Counted from the first letter of the stretch, positions 1 to 9,332 are shown. The stretch is 64,000 bases of DNA from DATATJ01 sp963789075 (GCA_963789075.1 CAWBJQ010000011.1:166727-230726), one strand, 5' to 3'. Made by a program: numbers and translations. Notes: generated from the sequence alone by a model not told the origin.

Positions 1-587
1 GGACGCGAAGCTGGGCATCGGCGACACATACCTCGGCGAGGGCACGAGCGAATCATTGGTCCTCGCTATCAATGAGTTCCGCGAATTCCTCACGTTCTAT
101 CCCACGAACCGTCGCGCCGATTACGCGCAGTACAAGCTCGGCCTCGGACACTTCCGTCAGATGCGCGCGGCGCAGCGCGACCAGACGGAGACGCGCGAGA
201 CCGTCAAAGAGCTCACCGCGTTCGTCGACCGGTATCCGAACAGCAGCCTCATGCCCGAGGTGAAAGCCAAGCTGCGCGAGGCGCAGGATCGTCTGAGCGA
301 GGCGAGTTATCTCGTCGGCTATTTCTACTACCGGCAGCGCTGGTACCCGGGCGCGATCGATCGCTTGAAGTCGGTCCTGAAGGATGATTTCGAGTATCAC
401 GCGGCGCGACGCCGTGTACTTCTATCTGGGTGAGTCGCTCGTCAAGGCGAAGCGCGAAGCGGAAGCCCTCCCCTACTTCGAGAAGCTGACGGCGGAATTC
501 GAGCAAAGCGAATTTCTCGCCGACACGCAGAAGCGGATTGCCGAGCTCAAGGCCGGCGCCAGCCAAGCCAAACCGCCCGCCAAGTAG
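1..587 (+). CDS. bamD: Outer-membrane assembly factor BamD, 5' truncated and frameshifted
   Basis: BamD is a lipoprotein of the BAM complex that inserts beta-barrels into the outer membrane. The frame is open from base 2, so the start and lipobox lie upstream of the window. TPR-like segments are visible, such as FYPTNRRADYAQYKLG and AFVDRYPNSS, typical of BamD helical repeats. The frame is lost near 405-412: the first frame reads EYHAARRR, and the homologous continuation RDAVYFYLGES is in another frame and runs to the stop at 585-587. A one-base indel explains this. The end EAEALPYFEKL...AELKAG is a plausible final TPR helix. Other tetratricopeptide lipoproteins are possible, but BamD fits best. 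Confidence 0.75.
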
Positions 588-622
588 CGCGAAGGCTTTA
601 GCCGAGCGTCGCGCGCGAAGGC

Positions 623-1238
623 TCAGCCGACTTTGCGGTCCGCGCGCGGCGCCGGCCCGCCCGCGGACGTGAAGTCGGCGACCCGCGGGTTCAGAATCAG
701 GTTGAAGCGGCGGAAGTAGTCGGCGGCCGACACCAGCGCCGCAATCACCACCACCCACAGCGCGGACTGCCCGATCAGCCGCAGCGGCGTGTGCTGTCCG
801 TGCGACAGAATCAGCGCGAGGATCGCCACCACCTGCGCCACCATCTTGATCTTGCCGAGCGGCGAGGCCGCCATGGCGACGCCGCGCGAATAGGCCAGGC
901 TGCGCAGGGCGGTGACGGCGAACTCGCGGCCGATGATCACGGCGACCATCCACGCCGGGCGCGAGATCCATCTGGATCAGCGAAATCAGCGCCGCAGACG
1001 TGAGCAGCTTGTCGGCCAGCGGATCGATGATCTGCCCAAACGGCGTGATCTGCTTGCGGCGGCGCGCCAGATATCCGTCGGCCCAGTCGGTGAGGGAGGC
1101 GATTCCGAAGATGGCTGCGCCGACCAGTTCCTTGGGCACGCCCAGAATCTGCCGTCCTTCGAATTTCGTCAGCAGCACGACTACGAGCAGCGGCACGAGG
1201 AAGATGCGCGTGATCGACAGCGAGTTCGGCAGGTTCAT
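623..1238 (-). CDS. pgsA: CDP-diacylglycerol-glycerol-3-phosphate phosphatidyltransferase, frameshifted
   Basis: PgsA makes phosphatidylglycerophosphate, the committed step to phosphatidylglycerol, in the inner membrane. The CDP-alcohol phosphotransferase signature (DG, AR, then G, D, D spaced as usual) is visible in DWADGYLARRRK and GQIIDPLADKL. Hydrophobic helices precede and follow it. The reading frame breaks at about 950-965: the 5' part ends after LAPGVDG and the 3' part resumes as MVAVIIGREFAVTALRSLA. The start at 1238 (MNLPNSL) matches the usual PgsA N-terminus; another ATG lies at 1253. The gene is divergent from the sugar nucleotidyltransferase at 1274, so both promoters are crowded into a very short space. 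Confidence 0.85.
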
Positions 1239-1273
1239 GTCGGCGTACGCCATGATAACATCGGTGGTTGCCC

Positions 1274-2332
1274 ATGAAGGCGATCCTGCTGGCTGGGGGC
1301 AAGGGCACACGCCTGCGTCCCCTCACGATACACACGCCGAAACCGATCGTGCCGATCTTCGAGCGGCCGTTCCTGCACTACCAGCTCGACCTGCTGAAGC
1401 AGGTGCCGGAGATCGACGAGGTCATCCTCAGCCTCAATTACCAGCCGCGCCGCATCGAAGAGATCTTCGGCGACGGCGGCGACTCCGGGATCGGCATCCG
1501 CTACGTCGTCGAGCCGGCGCCGCTCGGCACGGCCGGCGCAGTGCGCTATGCCGGCGAATCGCTGCACGAATCGGTCGTCGTCTTCAACGGCGATGTGCTG
1601 ACGCAGGTGGATCTCGCCGCGGTCATCGCGCTGCATCGCGAGCGCAAGGCGCAGGCGACGATCGTGCTCACGCCAGTCGATAATCCGACGGCCTACGGCC
1701 TGGTCGAAACCGATGCGGCCGGCAACGTGCAGCGCTTTCTCGAGAAGCCGAACGCCGACGAGATCACGTGCGACACGATCAACGCGGGCATCTACATCCT
1801 CGAGCCTGAGACGTTCGATCGGATTCCGAAGGACACGCCGTGGTCGATCGAGCGCAGCTTCTTCCCGTCGCTGATCGAACGGAAGGAGACCTTCGTCGCG
1901 TACGTCTATCGCGGCTACTGGATCGACATCGGAACGCCCGAGAAATACATGCAGGTCCATCGCGACATCATGGACGGCCGGTACCACGCCGCGCCGTTCA
2001 ACGGGGACGCCGGCCACGTCTGGGTGTCGCCCGACGCGCGCATCGAAGAGGGCGTCACGCTGGAGGGCCCTTGCTATGTCGACGAAGGCGCCGTCGTGAA
2101 GACCGGCGCACGCGTCGGCCCCTACGCCGTGATTGGGCGCCAATGCCACATCGAGGAACATGCGTCGATTGATCATGCCATCCTCTGGGCGAACACGCGC
2201 GTCAGCCAGGACGCAGTCGTGCGCCGGTCGATCGTCGGCCGGCAGTGTCACATCGGCCGGAGCGCGATGGTCGAAGATGGCGCAGTGCTGGGCGATAAAT
2301 CCGTGCTCACTGATTACAGCCGCCTGCGATGA
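1274..2332 (+). CDS. Sugar-phosphate nucleotidyltransferase (mannose-1-phosphate guanylyltransferase-like)
   Basis: This transfers a nucleotide onto a sugar 1-phosphate to give an NDP-sugar, probably GDP-mannose or a related precursor for glycans. The N-terminal Rossmann domain carries the nucleotide-binding loop LLAGGKGTRLRPLT (residues about 5-18) and the metal-binding NGDVL near residue 100. From about residue 235 the sequence has the hexapeptide rhythm of a left-handed beta-helix (for example VSPDARIEEGVTLEG, VRRSIVGRQCHIG), as in two-domain pyrophosphorylases. The start MKAILLAGG at 1274 is preferred over a TTG two codons upstream. Its stop overlaps the next gene (ATGA), a phosphomannomutase, which supports mannose-1-phosphate as substrate. 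The exact nucleotide and sugar cannot be fixed from sequence. Confidence 0.85.
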   Translation: MKAILLAGGKGTRLRPLTIHTPKPIVPIFERPFLHYQLDLLKQVPEIDEVILSLNYQPRRIEEIFGDGGDSGIGIRYVVEPAPLGTAGAVRYAGESLHESVVVFNGDVLTQVDLAAVIALHRERKAQATIVLTPVDNPTAYGLVETDAAGNVQRFLEKPNADEITCDTINAGIYILEPETFDRIPKDTPWSIERSFFPSLIERKETFVAYVYRGYWIDIGTPEKYMQVHRDIMDGRYHAAPFNGDAGHVWVSPDARIEEGVTLEGPCYVDEGAVVKTGARVGPYAVIGRQCHIEEHASIDHAILWANTRVSQDAVVRRSIVGRQCHIGRSAMVEDGAVLGDKSVLTDYSRLR

Positions 2333-3678
2333 CTTCCGCGATCTTCAAAGCGTATGACGTCCGCGGCCTCTACCCGCACGAGATCGACGAAGAGACCGCC
2401 CGCGCGATCGGGGCGGCCTTCGTCGTGTATCTGAAGGCGACGCGCATCGCGGTCGGACGCGACATGCGTCTCTCGTCGCCCGCGCTGGCGGCAGCGTTCA
2501 TCGACGGCGCCACCGCTCAGGGCGCCGACGTCGTCGACTACGGCATGATCGCGACCGACATGCTGTACTTCGCCGTGGCGCGCGATGAGCACGACGGCGG
2601 TGTGCAGATCACGGCGTCGCACAACCCGAAGCAGTACAACGGCATGAAGATGGTGCGGAAACATGCCTTCCCGCTGAGCGGCGTGGAAGGCATTTCCGAC
2701 ATCCGCGACATGATCGCGAACAATCGGTTGCCGCCGCCCGCCGCCCGCCGCGGCCAGGTGACGAGCCGCGACACGCTCACGCCGTACGTCGCCCACGTGA
2801 TGTCCTTCATCGACCCGGCGATCATCCGCCCGTTCAACGTCGTGCTCGATGCCGGCAGCGGGATGGGCGGGCTCGTCGCGCCGCCGCTCTTCGCGCAGCT
2901 GCCGTGCAAGACGACGCGCCTGTGCTTCGATATCGACGGAAGCTTCCCCAATCACGAAGCGAATCCGCTCATCGAGGAGAATCGCCGCGACATTACGGAG
3001 GCGGTGGTCCGGCTGAAGGCCGACATCGGCATCGCGTGGGACGGCGACGCGGACCGCTGCTTCTTCATCGACGGCGCCGGTGAGTTCGTGTCGGGCGATT
3101 TCGTGACGGCGCTGCTGGCCGAGGCCTTCCTGCTCAAGCATCCCGGCGCGACCGTGATCTACGATCTGCGCGCCAGCTATGCCGTCCGCGACGTCGTCGA
3201 GCGGTACGGCGGGACGTCGCTGATGAACCGCGTGGGCCACGCCTTCTTCAAGCAGCGGATGCGCGAGACGAACGCGATCTTCGGCGGTGAAGTCACCGGG
3301 CATTACTACTTTCGGGACAATTTCCACGCCGACAACGGGTTCATCCCCGCGCTGCTGATGCTAGAGCTGATGTCGAAGAAGGGCCAGAGCCTGGGCGAGC
3401 TGCTGGAGCCGCTGCGTGCGCGCTATTTCATTTCGGGGGAGATCAACACGACGCTGCCGGGGATGGACGCCGTTCCGGCCAAGCTCGAGCAGATCGCGGC
3501 GAAATACGCCGACGCCGGCCAGTACACCCTGGATGGGATTTCAATCGAATACCCCGACTGGCACTTCAACGTCCGGCCGTCCAACACCGAACCACTGCTG
3601 CGCTTGAACCTCGAGGCGACGACGCAGCAGCAGATGGAGAAGAAACGCGACGAGGTGATCGCGCTGATCAGGAGCTGA
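2329..3678 (+). CDS. Phosphomannomutase/phosphoglucomutase
   Basis: A cytoplasmic alpha-D-phosphohexomutase that interconverts sugar 6- and 1-phosphates. All four functional loops are visible: the phosphoserine loop TASHNP (residues 95-100, Ser97), the metal loop DGDADRC (238-244), the sugar-binding loop GGEVTGHYY (319-327) and the phosphate-binding RPSNTEPLLR near the C-terminus. Its 449 residues are normal for the AlgC/ManB family. It overlaps the preceding nucleotidyltransferase by four bases, so the pair would convert mannose 6-phosphate to mannose 1-phosphate and then to the NDP-sugar. Bifunctional use of glucose phosphates is common in the family and cannot be excluded. Confidence 0.93.
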   Translation: MTSAIFKAYDVRGLYPHEIDEETARAIGAAFVVYLKATRIAVGRDMRLSSPALAAAFIDGATAQGADVVDYGMIATDMLYFAVARDEHDGGVQITASHNPKQYNGMKMVRKHAFPLSGVEGISDIRDMIANNRLPPPAARRGQVTSRDTLTPYVAHVMSFIDPAIIRPFNVVLDAGSGMGGLVAPPLFAQLPCKTTRLCFDIDGSFPNHEANPLIEENRRDITEAVVRLKADIGIAWDGDADRCFFIDGAGEFVSGDFVTALLAEAFLLKHPGATVIYDLRASYAVRDVVERYGGTSLMNRVGHAFFKQRMRETNAIFGGEVTGHYYFRDNFHADNGFIPALLMLELMSKKGQSLGELLEPLRARYFISGEINTTLPGMDAVPAKLEQIAAKYADAGQYTLDGISIEYPDWHFNVRPSNTEPLLRLNLEATTQQQMEKKRDEVIALIRS

Positions 3679-3702
3679 TGTAAAATCGGCCTCAGTGCCG
3701 TT

Positions 3703-3777
3703 GCGGGCTTAGTGCCAATGGTAGTACAGAGGCTTCCCAAGCCTCGGACACGGGTTCGATCCCCGTAGCCCGCTCCA
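3703..3777 (+). tRNA. tRNA-Gly(CCC)
   Basis: A complete cloverleaf can be drawn by hand. The acceptor stem pairs gcgggct (3703-3709) with agcccgc (3767-3773). The anticodon stem is gaggc/gcctc with loop ttcccaa, giving anticodon CCC at 3736-3738. The T arm is acggg/cccgt with loop ttcgatc. The discriminator base is T, and CCA is encoded at 3775-3777. It begins 24 bases after the phosphomannomutase stop, in the same direction. Confidence 0.96.
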
Positions 3778-3798
3778 ACCTTCGCGCGCGATCCCACC

Positions 3799-4365
3799 TT
3801 ATTTGGCAGGCTCAATGGAGATCAGGGCCGCCGTAGTCCACGTGATGTCCAGGCGATCGCCGACCTTGACCTTCTGGAGCGCCTCTTTGTCCTCGACGCG
3901 TGAGCTGTATTTCCAGCCGTTCGGCCCGGTGAACGTGATCGACGGCACGTTCGGATCGATCTGCGTGATGGTAGCTGTGATCGTGCGTTGGTGGGCCGCG
4001 GTGCCACCAGGTTCCGCGCCCGTGGTCGGCGTGACAGCGCCCGTGTCGGTGTCCACGGCCTGTTCGCCCGGCTGCTTCAATCGCAGCACGATGTTCTCGT
4101 AGTACTTCACCGTGATCGTGTCGCCGATGTTCAGCGTGTCGAACCGCTTGACATCGGCCGGCACCGTCAATTCGGTATACTGACCGTTCTCCTCTTTGAG
4201 CGTCAGCAAGCGGGTATTCCTCTCGATCGCCTCGACCGTCGCGGTGGCGGTCTTCTGCTCGTAAGTCACGGTCTTGCTCAAGGCTCTGTCCTGGGCCCGA
4301 GCCGTGCCGCCGGACAGCGACACCAGAGCCGTCGTCGCAAGCGCTGCACAGATTACTCGTTTCAC
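3799..4365 (-). CDS. Secreted protein with two similar small beta domains, function unknown
   Basis: A 188-residue protein with an N-terminal signal peptide (hydrophobic AALATTALVSLSGG, cleavage likely after ARA-Q). The mature part holds two similar segments: TATVEAIERNTRLLTLK...VKRFDTLNIGDTITVKY and TATITQIDPNVPSITFT...LQKVKVGDRLDITW. Each has the pattern of a short OB-like beta module ending in a G-D-x-(I/L) turn. It may be related to DUF5666-type periplasmic proteins, but I do not recognise the family with certainty. The start is GTG at 4365 (gtgaaacga), preceded by a perfect AGGAGG seven bases upstream. Confidence 0.65.
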   Translation of the reverse strand: MKRVICAALATTALVSLSGGTARAQDRALSKTVTYEQKTATATVEAIERNTRLLTLKEENGQYTELTVPADVKRFDTLNIGDTITVKYYENIVLRLKQPGEQAVDTDTGAVTPTTGAEPGGTAAHQRTITATITQIDPNVPSITFTGPNGWKYSSRVEDKEALQKVKVGDRLDITWTTAALISIEPAK

Positions 4366-4398
4366 AACGTCCTCCTGGATACGAAAACGCCTGGACGT

Positions 4399-5026
4399 TT
4401 ATTTCCGGGCTTTGCTGACCAGTCCTTCTTTCTGCAGTTCCTTCGCGACGGCGTTGACCAGCCCCTTCATGAAGGTGCCGGCATCCTTGGGATTGGTCGT
4501 CTCGCTGACGCCGGCCCAGAGCAGTCTGGCATCCGACACCTGATACAGCAGCGTCTCCACCGCCAGCGTGGTGTCCACGCTGCCGTCGCCGATCGGTGTG
4601 ACCGTCGCCCAGCCGTTTCCGTAGTAGTCCCAGAAATTGCCGTAATGGCCGCTGCTCCAGACGACCGCCGAGTACGAGGTGCTCTTATCCACACCGACAA
4701 TCCGCATCGCCACGACGCCCTCGACCGCAGTCCGTTCGAACCAGGCTTTGGCTTTGTCCTTGTCCGCGAGCTCCTCGCGCGGAATCAACGTGTACGCCGC
4801 CACGCCCTTTGGCCCGCGCGCCGTGATTTCGCGGGCGAGCGCTTCCTCCGCGGACATCCGGAGGCTGTCGTCTGCCGTGATGACGAGCGCCGCAACACGC
4901 TTGCCCGCGAAGTTGAGCGGTCCGGTTCCCGGCACTTTCCAGGTCGAGGTGAACGTGTGCGACGCCACCGCCAGTCCTGCGGTGCACGCTATGACCACTG
5001 CGGACACCAGAGTCCAGACGGAGCAT
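4399..5026 (-). CDS. Probable lipoprotein, function unknown
   Basis: About 200 residues, with no domain I can name. The body reads as a compact secreted alpha/beta protein with VAALVITADDSLR, a Tyr/Trp-rich stretch HYGNFWDYYGNGWATV, and the C-terminal helix GTFMKGLVNAVAKELQKEG. It resembles the set of small secreted lipoproteins around it. The N-terminus is uncertain. The body frame offers a GTG at 5007, giving VSAVVIAC with a lipobox-like VIAC. A better signal peptide (MLR then WTLVSAVVIAC) results if the ATG at 5026 is used with a one-base frame change. The same strand carries the repeat-rich gene upstream. Confidence 0.5.
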
Positions 5027-5135
5027 GGCGGGAACGCCCGCGGCGCTCCGCCGGGCTCGCTCTGGTCCTTACTCCGATGAGTGGAACCTGAAGCCAATCG
5101 GGAATCCTCGTTGGGGCTGCTCGCGTAGACCCGGC

Positions 5136-7456
5136 TCAACGACGCCGGCCGCCACCGGATCGGGCCTGGCCCCCGCCTCCGCCGCTCGGCCGATAGCTGG
5201 AGGTACGCGTTGCGGTGCCGCTGCTCACACGGCTCGCGTCGCTCGTGCGCTGCGCGCCTTGCGCGCGCGCCGCCGAATCGGCATTCAGCTGTCCTGCCGT
5301 CGGGCTCGCACCGGCGTTGCTTCGCGCCTGCGCGCCGGCCTGCTCGCGCTGCTGCGTTGTGGGCTTCTGCGCGTTGTTCCAGCCGCCGTTCTCGTACTTC
5401 TGATAGCCGCCGCCCTGGTCCTTCTTGTAGACGTTGCCGTCGTGACCGGCGTAGAGATCGCCGCTGTTCGCCCCGACCGTGGTGCGTTGCCGCCGCGCCG
5501 GTTCGGCTCACCGCCGAACCCTGACTCGTCTCGCGTCCTTCGCTTCGTCACGCCGGTGGCGTTGTTCGTGGTGCGCGCGGTGGCCGCCCACTGATCGCCG
5601 CGCTGGACGGCGCTCGTTCCCCAGCTGCCGTAGGCGTTGGCGCCCTGCCGCGTCGCGCCGTAGGCGCCGGTCCGCGGGTTGTAGGCCTGCGCCCGCGCCG
5701 CGCGCGCCGTACGGACCGTAGGCCACGGCGCCGCGCGAGTACGTGCCTGTCCTCGGGTTGTAGCGCGACGCCATGCCGGCTCCGCCGTACGGTCCGTAGG
5801 CCGCCACACCGCGCGTGTAGGCGCCGGTCCACGGGTTGTACGCGGCGCCGTAACCGTAGGTCGGATAGTGACCGTAGTAGACCGGGTAGCGGGCGCCGTA
5901 GTAGACGTACGGCGGGTAGTAGTAGCCCGAGCCCCAGACGACGCAGCCAAAGGCGACCATCGCGCCCATGTACGCCGCCGTCGGCCGCATACGAGACGGT
6001 GTCCGCGGTGGAGCTCTGCGACGGTCACGTAGGTGACGCTCGACGCCGGCGAGCTGACCGGGATTTCGTAAATGGCCTTCGGCACGTCAGACGTCACTTC
6101 CCACGGACCGGACGCGCTCTTCGACATGAACCAGACGCCCTGAAAGCACATGTAGTACAGGTCGCCGACCTTGATGATGTCCTTGTCGGTATTGACCGCG
6201 CGCGCCACCGTCGTCTTTTCGATCGGCGCAAACTGCGGCGTCGCCCTGATACACGACGTCCGGCGCCTTGATGTCTTTCCTGTTGACCGTCGCCGTCTGC
6301 GGCACTTGCGCGAGCAGGACGGCTTCGGCGGCTTGTCGGCGTGCCGGGTACCGACGCCAGCACGCGCGAGCGCGGATGCTCGACCGGAATCTTCTTGAAA
6401 TCGCGCCGGCAAGGCGAGCGACGCGAAGGTCCACGGTCCGGTGAATGCGGGCGCCGAGAACCACCGGCCGGCCACCAGGTAGTAGATCAGGCCATTCTTG
6501 CCGGCGCGGAACACGTCGCTCTCGGTGTTGTTGACCCAGAGCAGACCGGTCCGTCGACGGCCAGGTAGCTCGGCTCGCCTCGCAGCAGCAATCATCTCCG
6601 CCGGCTTCAGTGCTGACGAACACGTTCGACGCCTTCGCCTGTCGTCAATCGGTGTCCCGGTAGCGCCGCCTTCACGTCTTTCCAGTTCTCGTCGGCCGGC
6701 AGCTTCTTGAAACTGTCGGGCAGCGTGCCGGCGGGCGTCCACGGGCCTTGGATCGACGGGGCCGTCATCCAGCCGTGGTCGATCCGAAGAAAGAACGCCT
6801 TGGTGACGGCGTGCTCGAAGAGATCCCAGTTCGTGTTGACGGCAAACTTCAGATCGTTCCCGTCGATCGGGCTCCAGATCGGATCGCCGTCGAAGATCAC
6901 GAGCACCGCGGGCTTGGCACTGTAGAAGATGACCGGCGGATCGGCCTTCACGCCTTCGATGTTGCGTCGGGATGATCTGGCTGGCGTCGACGTTGGCCAG
7001 GACGCGATCGAGCGCGATGACGCGATCCTCGCGCGGCACCGCCTGGCTGATCTCGCTCACCACCGATCTTGAGCTCATCCTTCGGGAGGGTCGAGAAGTT
7101 GGCCTCGGCGATGGTGAAGTCCGAGAAATTCACCAGCCGTTCCGCCACCGCCACGCTGGGTGTCAGCCTCGATCTTGATCGTGCCGAGCGCCGGCTTGGT
7201 CGCGCCTCTGGCTGTGTACGAGACGGCTGCATACCCCGTCATGTGCTTCTGGTTCGACCCAGCTGGCGATCTGCGGCTGGTAGAGCACCACCTTCGCGCC
7301 CGACGCAGTCGTGTAGGCGCGCGGCCAGCCGCCATCGACCGTTTGGGCCGCCGCGGGAGCGGAGGTCTTCGCGGGTTGCTGTCCCCGCAACAACTCGCCG
7401 GACACGAGGATGAGGCTGAGGACGGCGGCGAGGGCCGACTTGAAGCTGCGAGGCAT
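5136..7456 (-). CDS. Large secreted Tyr/Gly-rich repeat protein, multiply frameshifted
   Basis: A single long gene can be followed through at least six frame changes. It starts at 7456 with signal peptide MPRSFKSALAAVLSLILVSG and ends at 5136-5138 after a Gly-rich tail closing GGGRRR. Recognisable segments in order are YTTASGAKVVLYQPQIASW, VIFYSAKPAVLVIFDGDPIW, DLFEHAVTKAFFLRIDHGW, WVNNTESDVF, RWFSAPAFTGPW, GDLYYMCFQGVWF and SGPWEVTSDVP. Then follows a repeat block of YNPxTGxY and AYGPYG units. Repeated W-W-aromatic strands suggest a secreted beta-rich protein; similar proteins are annotated as 'carbohydrate-binding family V/XII', a label I would not trust as function. Element copies at 7489 and 7518 lie just upstream of the start. 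Confidence 0.6.
5620..5860 (-). repeat. In-protein repeat YNPxTGxY / AYGPYG
   Basis: Within the large secreted protein, three copies of a YNP-(W/R)-TG-(A/T)-Y unit alternate with AYGPYG or AYGSWG. They are preceded by a Tyr-rich stretch (YYYPPYVYYG, YPVYYGHYP). The repeat is visible across two frames because of indels. Such low-complexity aromatic/Gly blocks suggest a surface-exposed or adhesive linker; that role is inferred. Confidence 0.6.
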
Positions 7457-7488
7457 TTCTCAATCGTACGAAGAGTGCCCCGGTCCGA

Positions 7489-7504
7489 CTATGCGATTTC
7501 GGCA
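7489..7504 (-). promoter_or_regulatory. 16-bp element, copy 1 (CTATGCGATTTCGGCA)
   Basis: One of seven intergenic copies of CTATGC-R-S-W-W-T-C-S-GCA. It lies 33 bases upstream of the start of the large secreted repeat protein. Written in that gene's direction it is TGCCGAAATCGCATAG. The core TGC-N7-GCA is an inverted repeat. It is probably a transcription-factor operator; the NarL-type regulator at 11257-11886 is the nearest candidate. Confidence 0.6.
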
Positions 7505-7517
7505 TCTGGCCCGCGCG

Positions 7518-7533
7518 TGCGGAAACCGCATAG
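7518..7533 (+). promoter_or_regulatory. 16-bp element, copy 2 (inverted relative to copy 1)
   Basis: TGCGGAAACCGCATAG. The core TGCGG-AAA-CCGCA is a perfect dyad apart from its centre. It faces copy 1 across 13 bases, so the two form a paired inverted arrangement in the 7457-7575 intergenic region. Confidence 0.55.
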
Positions 7534-7575
7534 ATCCCGCGCCGCAAGGCGCCTACCCACAGCAGTCGGCCTGCG

Positions 7576-8397
7576 CTACGAAGGTCCGGCCGCGTGCACG
7601 AACACCGCCGACTCGCCGCGCCTGGCCACGAGCGCGGCGATGATGGTCTTCATGGCGTCGCGCCGCCGCAGCAGCCAGTCGATCTCGGCGGCCGAGAGCC
7701 ACGAGCCGAGAGCCGCGGCCAGGCTTTCTCCATCCAGTGCCTGTATGCGGCTCCAGAGATCGTGGTCGATTTGTGTCATCTCGTGCGTCATTTTCTGGGT
7801 GGAAGTGAACGCGCCGGAGTGATCGATCAGGACGATGTTCCACTCGGGATCGACGAGCCAGTGGCCGGGATTGGGATCGATGTTCGCGATCAGGTTGTCG
7901 ATCATCTTCGCTCGGATGATCTGCTGATTCCAGCGATCGAGTTGCACCGGCGGCGGGTGCGGCATACCGCCAAGCTGCTTGAAGCTTTTCGTCGGCGAGG
8001 CCCACATGACGGCCGCCCCGACTTCCCCGTCCAGCTTCCGTTCGACCGCGGGCGGAAACATGTCGAGCGCCAGGAGCTTGTCCAACTCGTAGGCGGCGAC
8101 CTCCGACCTGTAGCTTTCCCAGTACCCGTCGTAACGACCCGGCCTGATCGGCTTCCATGCGAAGCTATCGAGCAGCCCGCCCGGAGCCGTATACGCACGC
8201 TTGGGACTGGTGATGCCGACGCCAATCTGGTCTATCTTCACGACATCGGCGGTGCGCAGGTACTCCTCGATGGCGCGCCGCTGTTCGGTCCAGATCTTGG
8301 CGCCGGGTGAAGCCGGCGCCTGGGAACGCAGGCGCGGCAGCGCGCTGGCGAACCCCACGAACGCCAGCAGGAGCGCGAGGAGATATCGCCGATTCAT
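7576..8397 (-). CDS. Secreted protein with kinase-like catalytic motif, function unknown
   Basis: 273 residues with a Sec signal peptide (LLALLLAFVGFASALP). The C-terminal half contains MIDNLIANIDPNPGHWLVD followed by NIVLIDHSGAF. The spacing of an Asp/Asn cluster and then I-D-H-S resembles the catalytic loop and metal-binding strand of atypical kinases (the Fam20/HipA/PI4K-like group). The N-terminal part (VVKIDQIGVGITSPKR, YELDKLLALDMFPPAVERK) would then be the nucleotide-binding lobe. A secreted kinase-like protein is unusual. The assignment rests only on motif resemblance, so phosphorylating activity is a hypothesis. Downstream of the glycine-zipper gene, 9 bases apart. Confidence 0.55.
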   Translation of the reverse strand: MNRRYLLALLLAFVGFASALPRLRSQAPASPGAKIWTEQRRAIEEYLRTADVVKIDQIGVGITSPKRAYTAPGGLLDSFAWKPIRPGRYDGYWESYRSEVAAYELDKLLALDMFPPAVERKLDGEVGAAVMWASPTKSFKQLGGMPHPPPVQLDRWNQQIIRAKMIDNLIANIDPNPGHWLVDPEWNIVLIDHSGAFTSTQKMTHEMTQIDHDLWSRIQALDGESLAAALGSWLSAAEIDWLLRRRDAMKTIIAALVARRGESAVFVHAAGPS

Positions 8398-8406
8398 TGC
8401 ACGCCC

Positions 8407-9174
8407 TCAGGGCAGCACGTCGACCGCCGCCGTCAACTGAAACTGGAGGCGCGTTTCGGCGGGGAGCTTCAGATGCTCCGTGCCCTGGCTGGCGACCACG
8501 GCGCCGCCGGCCCCACCGACTGCGGCGCCGATGGCCGCGCCCGTTCCGCCACCCGCGATCCCTCCGACGACGGCGCCCAGTCCGGCTCCGCCCAAGACCT
8601 TGCGGCCCGTTTTCTTTCCTTCGCCAGCGCCTTTCGACTCGACGTGCGCGGTGACAATCTCGTACTTTCGACCGCCAAACGAGAATGAGTTCGCTTTCAG
8701 CGTGAGCTTGTCCGCCCCTTTCATGGCACCGGCCTGTTCAACCTTCACCGCCTGAAGCGCGACCACCGTGCCGCGCGGAACGATCACACGCCCTTCAATC
8801 ATGACCGGATCGTCGAGCACCGACTTGAACGTCATCCCGGACTGCGCGGCGTCGACGTCAATCGCCTCGGTGAGGAGGACATTGAGCATCGTCATTGCGG
8901 GCACCGTCACCGGCACCGGCGCCTTCGATGGGTCTGGCGCGGGGGCCGGCGCGGCTTTGCGCGGCGTGAACTCCAGCGCGCTGACGTCGTCAACCGGGAA
9001 TTGCGCGATCGACCCGTTCGCGAGAAGCACCCGCACCATCTTGACGTCGGCGCTCACGAATTCGCCGTTCACCACCTGACCCGACCGGAGCCTCACGCGA
9101 TCCGCATGGAGCGTCGTACCGGCAATGGCGAGGATCGCGCCGAGAACCGACATCCACGAAGCCTGTGTGTTCAT
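8407..9174 (-). CDS. Secreted glycine-zipper protein, conserved hypothetical
   Basis: 255 residues with an N-terminal signal segment (VLGAILAIAGTTLHA). Residues about 24-70 form a short beta module (DRVRLRSGQVVNGEFVSADVK ...VDDVSALEF) like those that sense or anchor in the periplasm. A Pro/Ala linker follows. Next comes a domain of the 'VIVPRGTVVALQAVKVEQ' type and a strong glycine zipper (GGAGLGAVVGGIAGGGTGAA) that could insert into or oligomerise at the outer membrane. Probably co-transcribed with the kinase-like gene downstream. No enzymatic function is apparent. Confidence 0.65.
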   Translation of the reverse strand: MNTQASWMSVLGAILAIAGTTLHADRVRLRSGQVVNGEFVSADVKMVRVLLANGSIAQFPVDDVSALEFTPRKAAPAPAPDPSKAPVPVTVPAMTMLNVLLTEAIDVDAAQSGMTFKSVLDDPVMIEGRVIVPRGTVVALQAVKVEQAGAMKGADKLTLKANSFSFGGRKYEIVTAHVESKGAGEGKKTGRKVLGGAGLGAVVGGIAGGGTGAAIGAAVGGAGGAVVASQGTEHLKLPAETRLQFQLTAAVDVLP

Positions 9175-9332
9175 CGTCGTCTTTCCCTGATCTGCCGCGT
9201 TACTTGACGACCGGCAGCGTCGTCAGCACCAGGGCGAGCCTCACCGTCAAGCGTCTCGCGTGACTCATGCTGGTGCTCCTTACGTCCGCTCGCCCGGGTC
9301 CGTCCAGGTTCAGCGCTTCGTCGAAGCGATTC

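Noticed and set aside
9200..9268. A 22-codon frame (MSHARRLTVRLALVLTTLPV...) on the - strand between two secreted-protein genes
   Set aside because: It looks like a truncated signal peptide or chance frame; no ribosome-binding site or homology supports it.
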